Source: Enoplosus armatus | Lineage: Eukaryota > Chordata > Actinopteri > Centrarchiformes > Enoplosidae | Reading direction: 5' to 3' | Length of the DNA: 64,000 nt | NCBI RefSeq assembly: GCF_043641665.1 | Contig: NC_092186.1 | Location: 22,111,501 to 22,175,500, forward strand | Shown: in pieces, positions 1 through 13,726 of the stretch | Numbering within the stretch: the first letter of the stretch is position 1 | Layout of the letters: the number at the start of each line of letters is the position of its first letter | The notes under the pieces: model-generated | Told to the model about the DNA's origin: nothing | The model's input: the letters and a program-made list of their open reading frames with translations, nothing else | The model's database searches: none | Program-made: the position numbers and the translations under genes

Positions 1-260
1 AAGACGCCAGAGTGGGGTTTTCATCATAAACACACACATGTACAGTCCACACAGACACACATAGTTCTCCTCATGTAGTGTGTGTGTGTGTGTGTGTGTT
101 GAACAGAATGCTCCTGTTTCTGTGTATTTTTATTGCATTCTGACGTGTTTGTAAGCAATTCACAAGTCCCACTTCCTGATGAAATGAATGTGTGTTGACT
201 TGGCTAAATCAGAAGAATTTCTAAATGTAAAAGATTCTTCAAATTCAGAACCAATTCTGT

Positions 261-303
<43 letters not shown>

Positions 304-2077
304 TGTGCACGCCGCAAAAATAACCTGGATGAGTCAGTTACCAAGAAACCGTGACAGTGCATTTTAGAGTTTTACAAAGAGTGTGTGTGTCCGTGTGTGT
401 GGGTTGACAGGTGGTTGCAAGCGTATTTCTGAATGTGAGTAAGAGCATGAATACTCATCTTGCATGTTTTTGTTTGCACACGTACACACACACTCTCTCT
501 CTCTCTCTCTCGCACACAAAGACCATACCAGCTAGTCAACGCCGTGGCATTTGGGCATTTTCAGTATTGATGAAATCTGTTGTTTTTCTGATTCATCGTT
601 TAGTTTAACCGTTTACTCTATAAACTGTCTGACGTCCAAAGATACTCAGTCCACAATGATACAAAACATAATTTTTTTTTTCCACATTTGCGAAGCTGGA
701 ACCACAGGTTTGACATGTTTTTGTTAATGACTAATTGATAAGTCGACTAACGGGTTTAACAGTGCTATAAACGGCTCTTTCTTTAGTTAAACTGCCATTT
801 TATGAATTGAAAGTATACAAAAGCTAATCACTACGGCAGCCGTCAATAAAGGCGTAAAAAACGTGAATGCAATTTTTCTTGTCACTGTTGACATTGAAAT
901 GCATTGCCTCAATTAATTTGCCATTGAGGAAAATCCTCTATGCAGCATCTTGAAATTGAATGAATTGTCAGTGGATTGGATGCAGTGGAGCTGAGCGGGG
1001 GGCCAGACGTCTCCACGCCGAAGCCCGGTTGACTCTTGACATACAGCTTTGCGGGGGTGTCTAACATGGTGGTGAATGGGAAGAGGATAAGCTGACAGGC
1101 AGAAAGAGCCCTCCTTTGATGGGATTAACACAGTGGCAGACAGGGACTAGTGCTTTAGATTGATTAAAGTGTAATCCTGGTGGATAATCATGCCTCCTGA
1201 TGTGACGTGTGGCCAGCACCCCCCCCCCCCCCCTCCATCCCTGTCTTACACAAACAAAAACAGCGTCCTCGGTCACATTCACGCTCTCTGTGCTCTCTGC
1301 ATCTTATTCTCCCCCCCACTTCTTATTATGTCTTTCCTTGGCTATTGCTTCTTAGAAAAGGTCAAAAGGAATGGAGAAGAGACGGCAAAGATGGGAAATG
1401 AACACTGTCAGCTGTGTCCATGTATTTTGATGGAGAGATGCTATGTCCAAAATCACTCCCTTGTTCGTTCATTCACCACATAATGAACACGCAATAGTTA
1501 AATCTGCAATGGGCATTTCTTCATTCTAAACAGTCGTGAATCATTATCATATTGCACCGTCAATGACGTGCATTACTGTGATTTGGACATCCACTAAAGG
1601 CAAAGCACTGCAAGACTTTTTTACTTAAGTAGTCGTACATGATATGAAGACCTAATTTTTTATGCTACTGTGGGATCTTATGAGGTCCCTCACCATAGTG
1701 CATACGTTTTATGATTAGATTTTGGACACTCAAATAAAATGGCAGAACTAAATGTAGTGCACTAAGTAGCTATATTGGTATTAACGTGATCTCTGTAGGA
1801 CATTTGCAGCAGGTTCGGTTATTGTTGCCTTTCACACACCTCTCTTTGTACAACTTGACATAATGGAAACTCTGGAGAAATGTCATTTGTATTGTCCGAT
1901 CATGTTCACACAAAGTTTGGAGTTATCTGGATGGCATTAGCTCAGTTCCAGATCTCTGAACTGCTGCCCGCACCTCAGAGTTTCAAAATGGTGAGACAAA
2001 ATGTCAGGTCAGCCTGAAGCATCAGCAGCATTGTCTCTGTTAGAACTCGGTAAATAGGCTGGCAACGCGGTGACAGT
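1..2077. other. non-coding, microsatellite-rich
   Basis: GT repeats at 79-100 and 263-302, a CT run at about 491-511 and a C15 homopolymer at 1219-1233. Open frames here are short and low-complexity. I see no exon. Confidence 0.6.
263..302. repeat. (GT)n microsatellite
   Basis: Twenty uninterrupted GT units, one of several long GT/CA arrays in the window. Confidence 0.95.
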
Positions 2078-2278
2078 AGTGCTGAAACTATTACTCTGAC
2101 AACAACTTTGATAATCAGTGAATTATTTAATTCATTTATCAGCTCGCCCAACATTTGCTGGTGTTGCTAGCTTCTCAAATATGAGCAATATACGAATATA
2201 TCGTTTTTCACTATTTTCTGACATTTTATAGACTTGATTAATGGAGTAATCAAATAGTGAATCCTTAGTTTCAGCCCC
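2078..2278. mobile_element. MITE-like palindromic repeat (GCTGAAACTA termini)
   Basis: The left end AGTGCTGAAACTATTACT and the right end TTAGTTTCAGCCCC are inverted copies sharing the 10-base core GCTGAAACTA. The interior is AT-rich (ATTAAT, TTATCA motifs) and non-coding. From memory, this layout (AGTGCTGAAAC ... GTTTCAGCCC) is a very common short repeat of teleost genomes. The family name is not known to me, and no clear target-site duplication was seen. Confidence 0.6.
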
Positions 2279-3920
2279 ATAAATGACAAATCTATAGTAC
2301 ACTTCTTAAGCAGTCACACTGTATTGCATGCCTCTACTGGCAGTAGTTCCACAGGAAGGTGGTATATGTTAGCATCCATGTTTTTTCCATGTCTCGTTCC
2401 CAGATGCATGATTCATGGGAACATTGTGCAGGAGGGGCACTGACAGTGTGGAACTGAGGTCAACTATCAGTAGTTACTCAGGCATTATCATGATGGGAAA
2501 AAAAGAAGAAGCTCTGAGCTCTGTAGAGTCTCTGTGTGATAGCCTCGAGTATGGGAACTCGCCTGCAGGCCAACAGGGGAAGAAGGCTATTTATGTTAGA
2601 TTCATATAACACGACCGTGGTCTGGATAAATTCAGCCGTAATGCATTCGTCATGTTCTGAGAGAGATTAAAATGTGATTATGGCGGGTTTTGTGGTGACT
2701 GTGTGGTTTAGCTTTGGGTTCGGGGACACAGTTAGCAGCCTATAACTTAAGGTCTTGGTCTTTAATTCATACACTCTGAACTGTTTATTCTGGCATTTAT
2801 ACTGTGGGTTTTATAAGGAAGAACAGAAGAAATTGTAGCAAAGTGGATAGTGAGAGAATAACAAGGAACAAAGAGAGGCAGTGCACACTGGCAATTAGGA
2901 GAGGAAACGCCTCAGATTCACACAGCAATCGCACAAACAAACCAGGGGATTTTGCAGAGTTAGTCATCATAATATCTCCCCTTATTCATTTTTATCTCAC
3001 CTTCACAGGTTGCACGTTTCTCTTCTCCCCTCTTTCTTTTTGCTCACGGACTTCATAATAGCAACTCAAGTGGTGACATCTCATCGTGGCAGACAAAGCA
3101 GGGGACGGGAAAGGAAATCAATTTTGAGAGAATTATATAGAGCCAAGATATGAGATGATGCATGCCGGTATGTGTCGAGACGGAGCGACGGGGATGTGGT
3201 TGACCCCGATTCTGGCGCCATTCTCTGCTCATCTTTGGCCCATATTTTTGCATGGTAACATATGGAGGCTCGTCAGCATGCTCACTGGTGACATTATGTA
3301 CCCATATGTTCTAATCTCGATGAATACAGGAAAATAGTAGTAGGCCATTTGCTGAAATGTTTTTTCCTCCCTTGCATTTGTTTCACACTTTATCCATAGT
3401 TGCGTTTCATCTTTTTCTTTTGTCTCTCATTCGCCGAATCGCTCTTTGTCCCTCTTTCAGATCCGCCGGCCTCACACAGAGACAGAGTTCATCTTAAGCC
3501 GTCTGTATTGTATGACTCTGGCCATCTGCTCTCTCAACCTCCTGACAGCGGTCTAAACGTTACTCAGTGCTTTCGATGGAGAGGCGAGCAGATTAAACTT
3601 TTTACCCCCCCTGCATCACTCGTGGTGTGTGGTAACAAGAGACTATAAAGTCACAGATGGTTTTCTCACATCAGCATCATGAAAAGAAAGGGGATAGTTT
3701 GATTTGAAGGGCACTTCCCTCAAGGTGATTTTATAGTAAACATACAGCGCAGGTTTTTTATTGGTATGCTAATCCGTTGCATCCTGTTCTAAAATCACCT
3801 CAAGACCTTAAAACAGCATGACGGGGTATAGATGGATGGATGGATGGTTCGGTGGATGTGTCACATTGCTGTGCTATTGTCAGGATTGCATCATTTTAGG
3901 GGGGTGGCGTGTTGTTGGCC

Positions 3921-4075
3921 ACTTTCACTTAAGGAAGAGTTCAACATTTTGGGAAATGTGCTAATTCACAGTCTTTCTGAGAGTTCGATGATACGATCGA
4001 TAACCACTCTTACAGTGAACAACAGCTGGACGCAGCGACTTCCTGGAGTCTTGTCGTCGAAGTGAGGTAGCCAGA
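3921..4075. repeat. dispersed teleost repeat, internally deleted copy
   Basis: The start, GTTCAACATTTTGGGAAAT, and the tail around GACTTCCTGGAGTCTTGTCG match, from memory, the two ends of a repeat I recall as abundant in percomorph fishes. The middle of the usual element appears to be missing. Family membership is a recall-based inference. Confidence 0.5.
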
Positions 4076-7000
4076 TTTGGTACTTATACTTAAACCTGTG
4101 CTCACCAACCATATCTGGCAACAACTGTTGTAACCCTCCATTTGTCCTTTACATTTCTGTTTGCGCACAAATTAAATGCAATGTGTTAACTAGGAAACTT
4201 TAAGAGGCGCTGGTATGCGTTTTTTAGAATGTGAATCATATAAATCCTAAAATGCTGAACATTTGCTTTGCTTCTCAAAGTTTTTTCAGATTTGCTTGCT
4301 TCTAATTATTTCATATCATTGTAAATTAAACACATATAGGGTTTTTTTTCATGGTTGCACAAAATAATTGGAAGACATCACTCGGGGCTACGTGGAGCTG
4401 TGATGGGCACTTATCAATGTCTGACATTTTATCAATTAATTCCTTGCTGTGCAGCTTGATTAAAATTTGGTTAATGTAGTCTCACTGGGAGCTTGTATTA
4501 ACTATAAGCTATTTTGGCTATAAAGGAACGGGAGATATTTAAAGTCTTCATCCTTTTATATTTATTTAAATGTTTTTGATTTTTTTATCGCTGCCCCTCA
4601 TGTTCTGAGATTCAATCTGCGTTGACTCCCGTCACCTTCTCTTATTCTCTTCACTTGACAAGTGTGAAGAAAAGGCACTCAGCACTTGGTCCAGCCCTCC
4701 CAGCTGTAATAAGCAACCTTATTTTTACAAGCTTGCAAAACTGTAATTTCAGATTGGCTTTTACAACTCTGGCAGGTTGACAGCCAATGCACGTATTTCC
4801 CAAGTTAGAGGTCCAGTGCGAAGGGGGAACGAGAGAGGAACAGCGTGAAGTCGTCATTGTGTTGGGGCCACAGCGGGGGAAATAGAGGAGCGGTCCACCT
4901 CACCACGCAGACAGGTTAGAGAAAAGGCACAGTGTGCTCTCAGTCCAGGAGCTAAAATAAGAGAGACAGGAAACAAATGCGGCTTTACTGGTCCTTTGAA
5001 GAGCAGGGAGATCCCACTGAGGTGACCAGCTCCCAGAATCCCTCTGTTCTGCCAGTTTCCTGTTTGTGGTTTCTCTTCCCATGTACCATATGATCATATG
5101 ACAAACAGAAAACCATTCAGAGTGCACTTCTGTGGTTACGTCTCAGCTACAGAGAAGATCTGGCGGAGGAAATAAGTAAAGCTCTATCCTCCTCAAGAAC
5201 TTCCACTTGAGCTAGGAACTAAAATCCCAGCAGTAAAGCTGCCCACTGACCAAACAGTAGAACTGTCCAGTGTGGAGAAAAGCATACATGTTCATTAAAT
5301 AAATACAAACCTTCCCTGCATTATGAATCTACATCGATTTTTCACTTATTTTTCATGTATTTTCACATTTTCTCCTGCACTTGAAGTCACATTAAATCCA
5401 CGCTAAATGTACTGAAATCATCATCCGATTTCATTTGAAATGAAAAATCATGTGGATAATCTGGATCTTTGGTAATACAGAAATGTCGCAGAGCAACTGA
5501 CATTCAAATCAGGAGGCACGTGGGTGAGCAAATGCTCCGAGCCAGAACAGAGGGTTGCCCAAGCACAGCCAAGTTTTCACAGACCATGCATGGCCTGTTT
5601 TTTTCCCATTTGAGTGACTTCTGCGACTGCCTCCTTTTGGAACGCAACGCAACTTCATCAGTTTTCTCCTTGGCTGCCAGGACTCTCTATCATTTAAATA
5701 GTCAAAATGGCCCTTTCCTTGCACATGTAAAAGCTACGTTTCAAGTTTGGGTCATCGCAGCTAAAGCGGGTACATTGTGTCCCTGTCATTGGCAAGATCA
5801 CATCAGGGACCAGCGAAATGTGTTGTGCATCCAACCTTAATTTGTGACATATCTTTTTGTTAGCGCTATATTTACTTCAATGCAGGGATATCAAATGATC
5901 CAATTTCCCACATCTTTTATCCACATCTTTTCTAAACATCTGAAGAGCCTCAAAGCGGTGCGTCTGCCTCCAGTCAGCTTTTGTTTTAGAGTCCTCTCTG
6001 CTGCCCGAACAAAGTCGGCGTTGTCAAATTAGCTCCCTTCAGGCCAAGCCATATTGTGTTCTTTCCATTTGGATTTTCTAGCCGCCATTGTGTGCAGTGC
6101 AGTTGACCGACCCAGTGCCCAAGTCCTGGTCTGACAGTGGCCTTCCTCAACAAAGTCTCACAAATGGGCTTTGTGCTGTTTTTAGTGGCCTCTTTCATAC
6201 CAAGTTCAAGTCACAGAGGCTGAATGTGGAAGTCAAAGCAGAAGGGCCTTAAGCCACAGTTCCCCTAATGGCCACTAGATGCTGGCTCCAAGGAAACTCT
6301 GACTGCACTTGAAGTGAATTGAAAACCTCCACCTTCTCTCTAGAAATACCAAGTCAATAAATATTTCTTTCGAGAGGAGGGAACATACTTGCTCGAGTCA
6401 CAGATGTCCCACTCTATTACACTCCAAACAACTGACAAGATGACAGTTGGCGACAAATCTAACTTCAAAACATCCCTTCAGGAAGCTTTGAGGGACATCA
6501 AAGGGGCTGCCTCAGTGTTTTTTAGAGTCAGTGTTGCAGGATTCCCTCTTGGGATTCAGCAGCAGCGAGGCTCCGTCGCAAACCACGCGAGAAGTGGCTG
6601 AACCTTAGTCTTGAGCCGCAGTTTTATGAGATGCCTCAATTCGACTGTCCTCCGTCTGCGGTTCGATTTGCTTCGGCATAAAAACGTCTCCAAACGCGTT
6701 TATCTTCAGTTGCAATTAAAGCGAAACCAGTGATTTTGTTTCAGAAAGTGGCCCGCAACAATCCCCCAGAGCACACAACGACAAAGCAGAAGCTCGTAGC
6801 CTGTGTGTCTGTGCTCACATGTGTGTGTGTGTGTGTGTGTGTGTGACAGAGACACAAAGAGTGTGTCTGTGTCATGATTGAGTCCCCCCCCCCCTCCCCT
6901 TTGTCCCACAATGAACCTAAATAAACCCATCTCATCTCACCAGATAGACATTCAGACCTATTTCAAGAAGCTGGTAATTTGGGAAGCTTTGGAAACAAAA

Positions 7001-8453
7001 TGATGCTGGAGGAGCAGTCTTTTCACTCTCTGTCTGTCTGCTCTCTCTCTCTCTCTCTCTCTCTGTGGTGAGGACAGGCTGATATGGATATCTGTGCAGT
7101 TGAGGTGAGGGAGGAGGGATTGAAGGATGTAGGCTCATGTCTTTTTTCCTCGGATGGAGAAAGAATTTGGGTATGAGGAACACACTGTGAGACTTATTTA
7201 ACTCGTTAAGCTCCACCGCAGCAGTGTAAGACATTTTTTCACTACATATATTTTAAAAAACAGGACACAGTAACGACAGCAATATGAAGTATTTACTGCG
7301 GCCTTCAAAATATATGTGAGCGTGCATGCAGTTTTACGTTCTGTGACCATGTGATCCAGGTGATTCATGTGTGTGGTGTGTGCATATAGTGCGTGTTCAT
7401 GGTTGTGTTTATATTCCAGCAGTACTGAGCTATATTTATCCTGGTATTCTTTTGTTTTGCCTTCTCTTTCTATCCCTTGTTATGTGTCTGTCCTATGGCA
7501 GTCTGTCTCCACGTGTGCATAAGCCCTCTACATTTATCCATCCATTTTCCTCCGTCTCATTGTCCAGTAGTCTTGCAAAAGGACTAAAACGCTAAATCAC
7601 GAGGAGGGCTTGGCGGTAATTCAATGTTATCGTTTAGCATCTTTCAGCTGAATCATATTGGGACGGTGGGATCATATCGATTTATTGTTCGTAGTATTAA
7701 TTCAGAGCTGTAACTGGAGACTAACAACATATTTTACAACAAAAAGGTTTTATTTTACACTCATTTCTGTCCTCACGGTGTGTGTAGGTGCACAGTTCAA
7801 CACAACTTCTGGTAAAGACTGAAGAGAAGAGTTGGCCTTTTTTCATTCAATGACAGTGAATACAAATCAGAAGAAAAAAAAAGATGAAAAACCATGAGCA
7901 AGAGTTTGACCAAACATAATGTGAAAATGAGTAAGTACAGTAACAAGGACATATAGTCAAGTATAGACTATTGTCCATCATGCCAGGAAGGTAGTAAATA
8001 TCATCAGAGTATACAGAGTGCTCAAGAGCAAAAGAAAAATAGGAGCCACAGCCACACAGTCATTTAACAGTTACTTACAATGTTAAAGTATTAGCAACAC
8101 ATTAGCCTCAGAAAGCTAGTCGACTGAAGTCGACTAAATGACAAATCAACAGTCATAAAACAGCTACAGTTAAAGGGTGCCCACACATAATTTCTCCCAC
8201 AAGGACATTTGGGGAGTAGATAAAAAAAAAATGCCTGTCAATATTTTCCCAAAAGACTGGATGTAACTGCTCAGTCTGACAGTCTTATATGTACCACTGC
8301 ATACATTCGCCAGCTCGTGATACATACTGATATTACATGTCTCCCTGCGTAAATCTTGATAGTGTTTTTCTGACTCACATGACTGATGCTTAAAATCCTT
8401 CCTGTTGCTCTGTGTAAAGCAACAGAATATCCCCATGGGTATCTTCAGGGTGC

Positions 8454-8454
<1 letters not shown>

Positions 8455-8518
<64 letters not shown>
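8455..8518. repeat. (TG)32 microsatellite
   Basis: Sixty-four bases of uninterrupted TG. It is the first of a pair of very long arrays on the same strand, 136 bases apart. Confidence 0.95.
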
Positions 8519-8522
<4 letters not shown>

Positions 8523-8651
8523 CATGCATGTAGCAACCCAGAGATTAGTCACGTGACCACTGCAGTGAATAATTAAGCAGGGCTCCCATCATGAGCGGAT
8601 ATGATGTCTGTCCTCCGTCCTCTGAGAAAATACATTTATGTGTTTGAACTT

Positions 8652-8654
<3 letters not shown>

Positions 8655-8728
<74 letters not shown>
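8655..8728. repeat. (TG)37 microsatellite
   Basis: Seventy-four bases of uninterrupted TG, the longest pure dinucleotide array in the window and the second of the pair. Confidence 0.95.
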
Positions 8729-8729
<1 letters not shown>

Positions 8730-11700
8730 CTGAACGATTAAGTAGAAAAAAACCAAAGTGACCTTGGCAACCCTTTCTTTCCCTCTGTCTTTTTTCTCCT
8801 TGAAGGAAAGAGTAGGAGGCGGTAAGGAGAGGAGTGGGAGACGGATTTCATTTGATATCTCCTCCCCCCCCTCCCTGCTCAGGGAATACACCCTCCTTCC
8901 TCTCTCAGTCCGGGCTATCTGTGTGTCTTTCTCTTTGGTTTACAGCAGAATAAAAGCTGCCCTTGGAATTAATGACTTGGGTCTTCGTCTCCATTAACGT
9001 GGAATTCACACATGATCTGCTCAGGGATCATGGATGGATTTTATGGTACTAACTGCCGGACTGTCTGACCTCTATGAAACCTTAAATTAGAATCAAGCTG
9101 AGATTAGTGCACTACATTATGGTATATAAAAGTATACAAACCCTAATGCCTTGTCTAGCCTGTTAAGAGCAGCTTTCCACTTGTGTACTCTCCTTGTTAA
9201 CACAAAATAAACAAAGTAGAACTATTTCAAGGAGACTTCCAACATCTTCCAAACTTCTTGATACTAATGCCAAAGTTACGTTTGACTGAACTTCTAACAG
9301 CTGTCTCATTCGCTGGTGTTAAGAAAGCACTGATCAATATTTCCCCCTTCTCTCCTTGTAGCTGCGAGCAGGAGATAAATTGGCTAGAAGCTAAGCCAGC
9401 CTGAACACAAACAAATTGGGCCTCTCAGTGGTACAACTGCGCCATGCACTCGTAATGCTGCGTGCCTCTTTGCAATCAAATTAGTCAGAAATAAAATACC
9501 CAAACAATAATTAAATAAGATTAAGTGAGCGCTGTGAACGGTTTAACTGTGGAAGCATAGAAAGACGGAGACTCTGCGCTGGGCAGTGAGCTTTAACAGG
9601 ACAAACAGAAGAGATATCAGGCAGAGGAGAGAGCAGGGGGCACAGAGGGAGACACTCGGACAGGGAGAAGACAATAGAACTGGACTGCAGTGTAAGTGAG
9701 TTGACAGAGCCTGCAAGCAGTGGATCAGAAGAGATATTTCTTGTCTTGTATTTGTCTGTTGACGGATGGCAAAGGGTTTGCCTTTTTTAAAAACTGCTGT
9801 CTTGCTGTTTTCCCCCCTCTCTTCGCTTGTGCATTTTTAGTCCGAATTAGCTCAACAAGCACCACCTGTGCCACTGAGTGTGACCCATTTAAAGGCCCCG
9901 CAGACCCACACAGGTGTTTTCATTTATTGTGGCTGAATAGACCAGGAGGAGCAAGGCTGGCGCGTGAGGTCACCAAAGTCCATTAATTAATTAAAAAGGA
10001 TTAAGGCGTAAAGGTGCAGTCCAGAGAAGGAATGGGAGACAATACTGTAGTATACAGAAGTGTGTTAATGTGTTAGCGTAATGGAGAGAAGAGGTGATCT
10101 TCCCACGGCTAAAGATTGGACACGCAGGTTTTAATTCAAGGTTATATTTAATGGGGAAAAAGTCCTGCAAATCCTCATGAGAGGTGTAATACTCTATACA
10201 ACCATTTCTGATCAGTTTAAAAATGAGTATATCAGTATAATTAGTATAATAAGTATATCTGCAGTGCCCGTGCCGAGTGGCAGCAGACGGAAACTAAAAG
10301 TTGAAATGATTTCAGTTTTTGCTGCAGTTCCATCTGCTGTTCAAGTTACAGCTGTCAGAGTTTACTTATTCCTCCTCAAGATGGAATATTTAACAGTTTG
10401 CTGTCTTTTCGACTGGTTGAACAATTACTTCACTGGAGTCTCACTCCTGGTGGATAAAAGAGTTGTGATGAAAGAACGAGAAACAGTCAACCCCTATGAA
10501 ACTTTTGAAAAGTTGCACTCACTTTTTTTATTTTATTTATTTTTTTTATTGAACTGAAAGCGGAGGTACCTTCGTATTAAATCTGTCTCGCATAGACGCA
10601 CACTCTCTCACACACGCAACACACAACTTTGGATTGGCGTTTATGCACCTTGCACCTTTTTTTAAAACCCTTGTTTGATCGTTTCAGTCTCTGCTTTTTG
10701 ATAACTTCATCAATCATCCTGAATTGAATCCTGTCTCTGTTCTTTTAATATGTAAATCTGTCCTGGCATTGGCCCAGTGTTTAATAGTTGTTTTTTTCCC
10801 CAGGCTGTCACCAACACCTGCCCCTCAGTCTTCAACAAAGACGGAGTGTAGTTACACACTTGCTGTCCACCCGTCATCACCTTTTGTCCAAAACCCCTGT
10901 GCCCATATGACAGAAAGTATTGCAACAATAAATGACTGAATATGCCACCATTTTATTCTATAAATTACAGGGGAAATAAGTGTTTAGTGTCCCTCACGCA
11001 TCTAAATGTTTCTAATTGAAAATAAATATTAATATAAAGACATGTAAATACAAGGGGCAGCTAATGCAGCGACAACCCTCATCCTTGCATCTTGCCGAAT
11101 CTCAGTTCAGCAAGACGCAAAAGTGATGGATTATACCACAGTCGCAACCGTGTGGAAAATCAATTTTCCCCTGAGAAAACGTTCCTCTCACGTACATTAT
11201 CATATTTCACGCTACATGACACAGACTGAGCTGTTTTATTTCCAGATTTTCGATTTTGCTCACGGCAAAGCAGAAAGGGGCTGCTGATTAAAAAAAAGTG
11301 GGAGTTAGTTAACGAGGTGAGGAAAAATAGCACTTCAAAGCCACAGCCGGGTGGTACAGAGTTGGGAAAGAGCTTGTACCCAAACAGCTCATTAGGAAAG
11401 CAAGAGTGAGAAGTGCAGAGGGTGTAAGACTTGGGTTTGTTTACTTACTTACACGACGCACAGAGTGAGGGTTTCTACCTGGATGTTAAATCACAAAAGG
11501 GATGCTGGTCTGGGATATGTTTACATTTTAAAAACTGATACTCTAACAAACATCTCTCAGTGGAGATACACAATGAATCTCATAAATTCCCTTAATGCGG
11601 AGGAAAACAAGAACCTTAAAAGGTCCCCATTTAGTCAGCATATGAAGGTCTTGAAATCAAGCAATTAGCAAAACAAACCAGCATTAAATTGGCACTGCTT

Positions 11701-12255
11701 ACAAACAAAATGTCAGAAGCAGATTTAGCAAAAATGAATCAGTAACAGAAAATAAATTGGCCCAGAATGAGAATACAAATTGGCTGTCTCTGTGGAGTCA
11801 GAATGGATAGATGCCAAGATCCACAAATAACTTTGTTTGTCTAAGGCTGCCTATCCGATGATGAGTATACTCTCTGGTTTACAGGTGAGGTGAAGAATAT
11901 GAATCAATCGATATGAAGCAATCAAGATGAATTACTTTCAATAATGTGGAACTTTTTTTGATGCATCGCGTCTGTTTGTAGTTAAATGCCTGCTTATTGT
12001 TTTGGACTGTCCCGGACAAAATTATTGAGGATTTTCTATTTCATTGAAATGACTACAGCTGGTCACCCAAACCCAATATCTGACAAGGGAATTCATTGTT
12101 TCATTGATCCAGTAAATACATTTGTCTTGACAAAGCGCAGATCTGCAAAAGCACGGGATTAAAACTTGCCGCAAGCTGCTGTCATACCGGAAGTTATTGA
12201 CCTGTAAATGCGTTCAGCGTCTGAAAATATCAAAAAGTGCAGATTTACATACAAA

Positions 12256-12653
12256 TTTAAAGGTGCTTTGTGGAGTTTCCATGTAAACAAACAAAACTTG
12301 TGTTTGCATTCAGTGTTACTCACCAAAACACACCGTGTGTATCCTTGAGCTCTAATAAATGTGTTCCTCCATAAAACATCTGCAAACAATCAAACATTAC
12401 CTACATTGTTTACATCCGTATTAACTTGCGGTCGTCCTCTGCCCTGCCTCTGCCGGAGCATTCTGCCACATTACCGCCACCTGTAGATCAGTGGAATAGT
12501 GCGAAAACATTGGCCGGACTGTGTGTGTCGTGCATTCACAACCGCCCGTGTGTGCATGTGTCGCCCTCATGCATGAGGCAAACAAAGTGGGGACTTGGGG
12601 GAATTGCTCCATAGCGCTACAAGGGGTCAAAAGCTCCACAGGGCAGCGTTTTA
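12256..12653. mobile_element. non-autonomous DNA transposon-like repeat
   Basis: The left end TTTAAAGGTGCTTTGTGGAG and the inverted right end (reverse complement TTAAAACGCTGCCCTGTGGAG) match imperfectly over about 20 bases. The interior includes GTAAACAAACAAAACTTGTG and, near the right end, TAGCGCTACAAGGGGTCAAA. I recall these as parts of a common fish repeat. No transposase is encoded. Confidence 0.5.
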
Positions 12654-13524
12654 AGGAGATAAATGAACAATGACACCAAAAGAAACATCCAGTCACCAAG
12701 CTTAAATATTCTGCTGTCTACAGCTTTGATTTGTGCGTCTGACTCGCCATCACTTATAATTGTTCTAACCCTGCGAAGATCAGCAGACTTCTGAGAAACA
12801 AAGTTGGAATAAACATGACTGACGGCTGTAAAACCTACAGTACTGTTAAATTATCCATACCGTTTCTAGGTTGAGGAACGTTGAGCATATCATTAAAATG
12901 GAAATTTACAGTGGTAGGAAATCCGTCTGGAAGCAGCAGCTCGTCACAGGTCACTCGATGTGCTTGTTTGCTTTTTTCTCTGTGACTCAGTGTCCCCATA
13001 GCAATCATTTTCATCCATTATAGATATAGAGAGAATGATAGAAATGTGATCATATCACATAGCATATCGTAAGAGCAAACATGGAAAATGGCATATCATC
13101 TGCATTCCACTGGCTATAACACGTCTGCCGTTGGTCAGTGTGCTTCAAGACCTCAACCTTTTATCTAACAGGATATGTATGCATATCACGCCTGCTTGTC
13201 AAAGATAGCCTGGCCCGTTCATGGCCACACAAATGGCTAGCCATTGTCTGAGATATTTGCCTTGGCATCAGAAACCTGGGAGAGCTGGGAATATTCCACA
13301 TAAACATACATGATGTCTGTACTTTAACATTGTCTCTACCAATCTACCTTCAACTCTGTCTTCAAGAAGTGATGAAGCCTTTGGCCTGTTCTCTGGTAGG
13401 ACTTTCAACTTACTTCACTTATTCCCTGCTCACCCCGTGGTTACTGCAGAGATAGATGGCTTCTGTTAGACAGTGAGAGACAGAATGAGGTGAGCTGAAC
13501 AGGGGTTTAGCCACACAGAAGCAA

Positions 13525-13541
13525 CCCCCCCCCCCCCCCCC
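13525..13541. repeat. C17 homopolymer
   Basis: Seventeen consecutive C. Similar C/G runs of 15 or more occur at 1219, 16016, 20864, 56284 (G19), 58251 (G16) and 61671. Confidence 0.95.
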
Positions 13542-13682
13542 ATAAGACATATTGTTTTGATAGATTTGGGGTCGATGAGATTTTGGGATTCAGCTCCAGT
13601 GAAAGGGGAGATGGGGAGGTTGAAATGATGTCCCCATTGTTCCCCAACTAAGCATGTCCCAGATCCTCAACATCTGTGAGTG

Positions 13683-13684
<2 letters not shown>

Positions 13685-13725
<41 letters not shown>
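13685..13725. repeat. (TG)n microsatellite
   Basis: About 20 uninterrupted TG units just after a CATC/TGTG-rich stretch. Confidence 0.95.

Positions 13726-13726
<1 letters not shown>

Larger units (their letters stand above)
4076..12255. other. non-coding stretch
   Basis: No exon with convincing coding character. It includes GT/CT microsatellites at about 6822-6845, 7038-7064, 8455-8518 and 8655-8728. Open frames such as those at 5469-5840 and 8170-8529 have no recognisable domain or are repeat translations. Confidence 0.5.

Noticed and set aside
5469..5840. 123-codon plus-strand frame
   Set aside because: No recognisable domain, no splice context, and a chance length for this composition.
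8170..8891. Minus-strand frames of 119 and 100 codons rich in Thr-His
   Set aside because: They are translations of the TG arrays and have no other coding feature.
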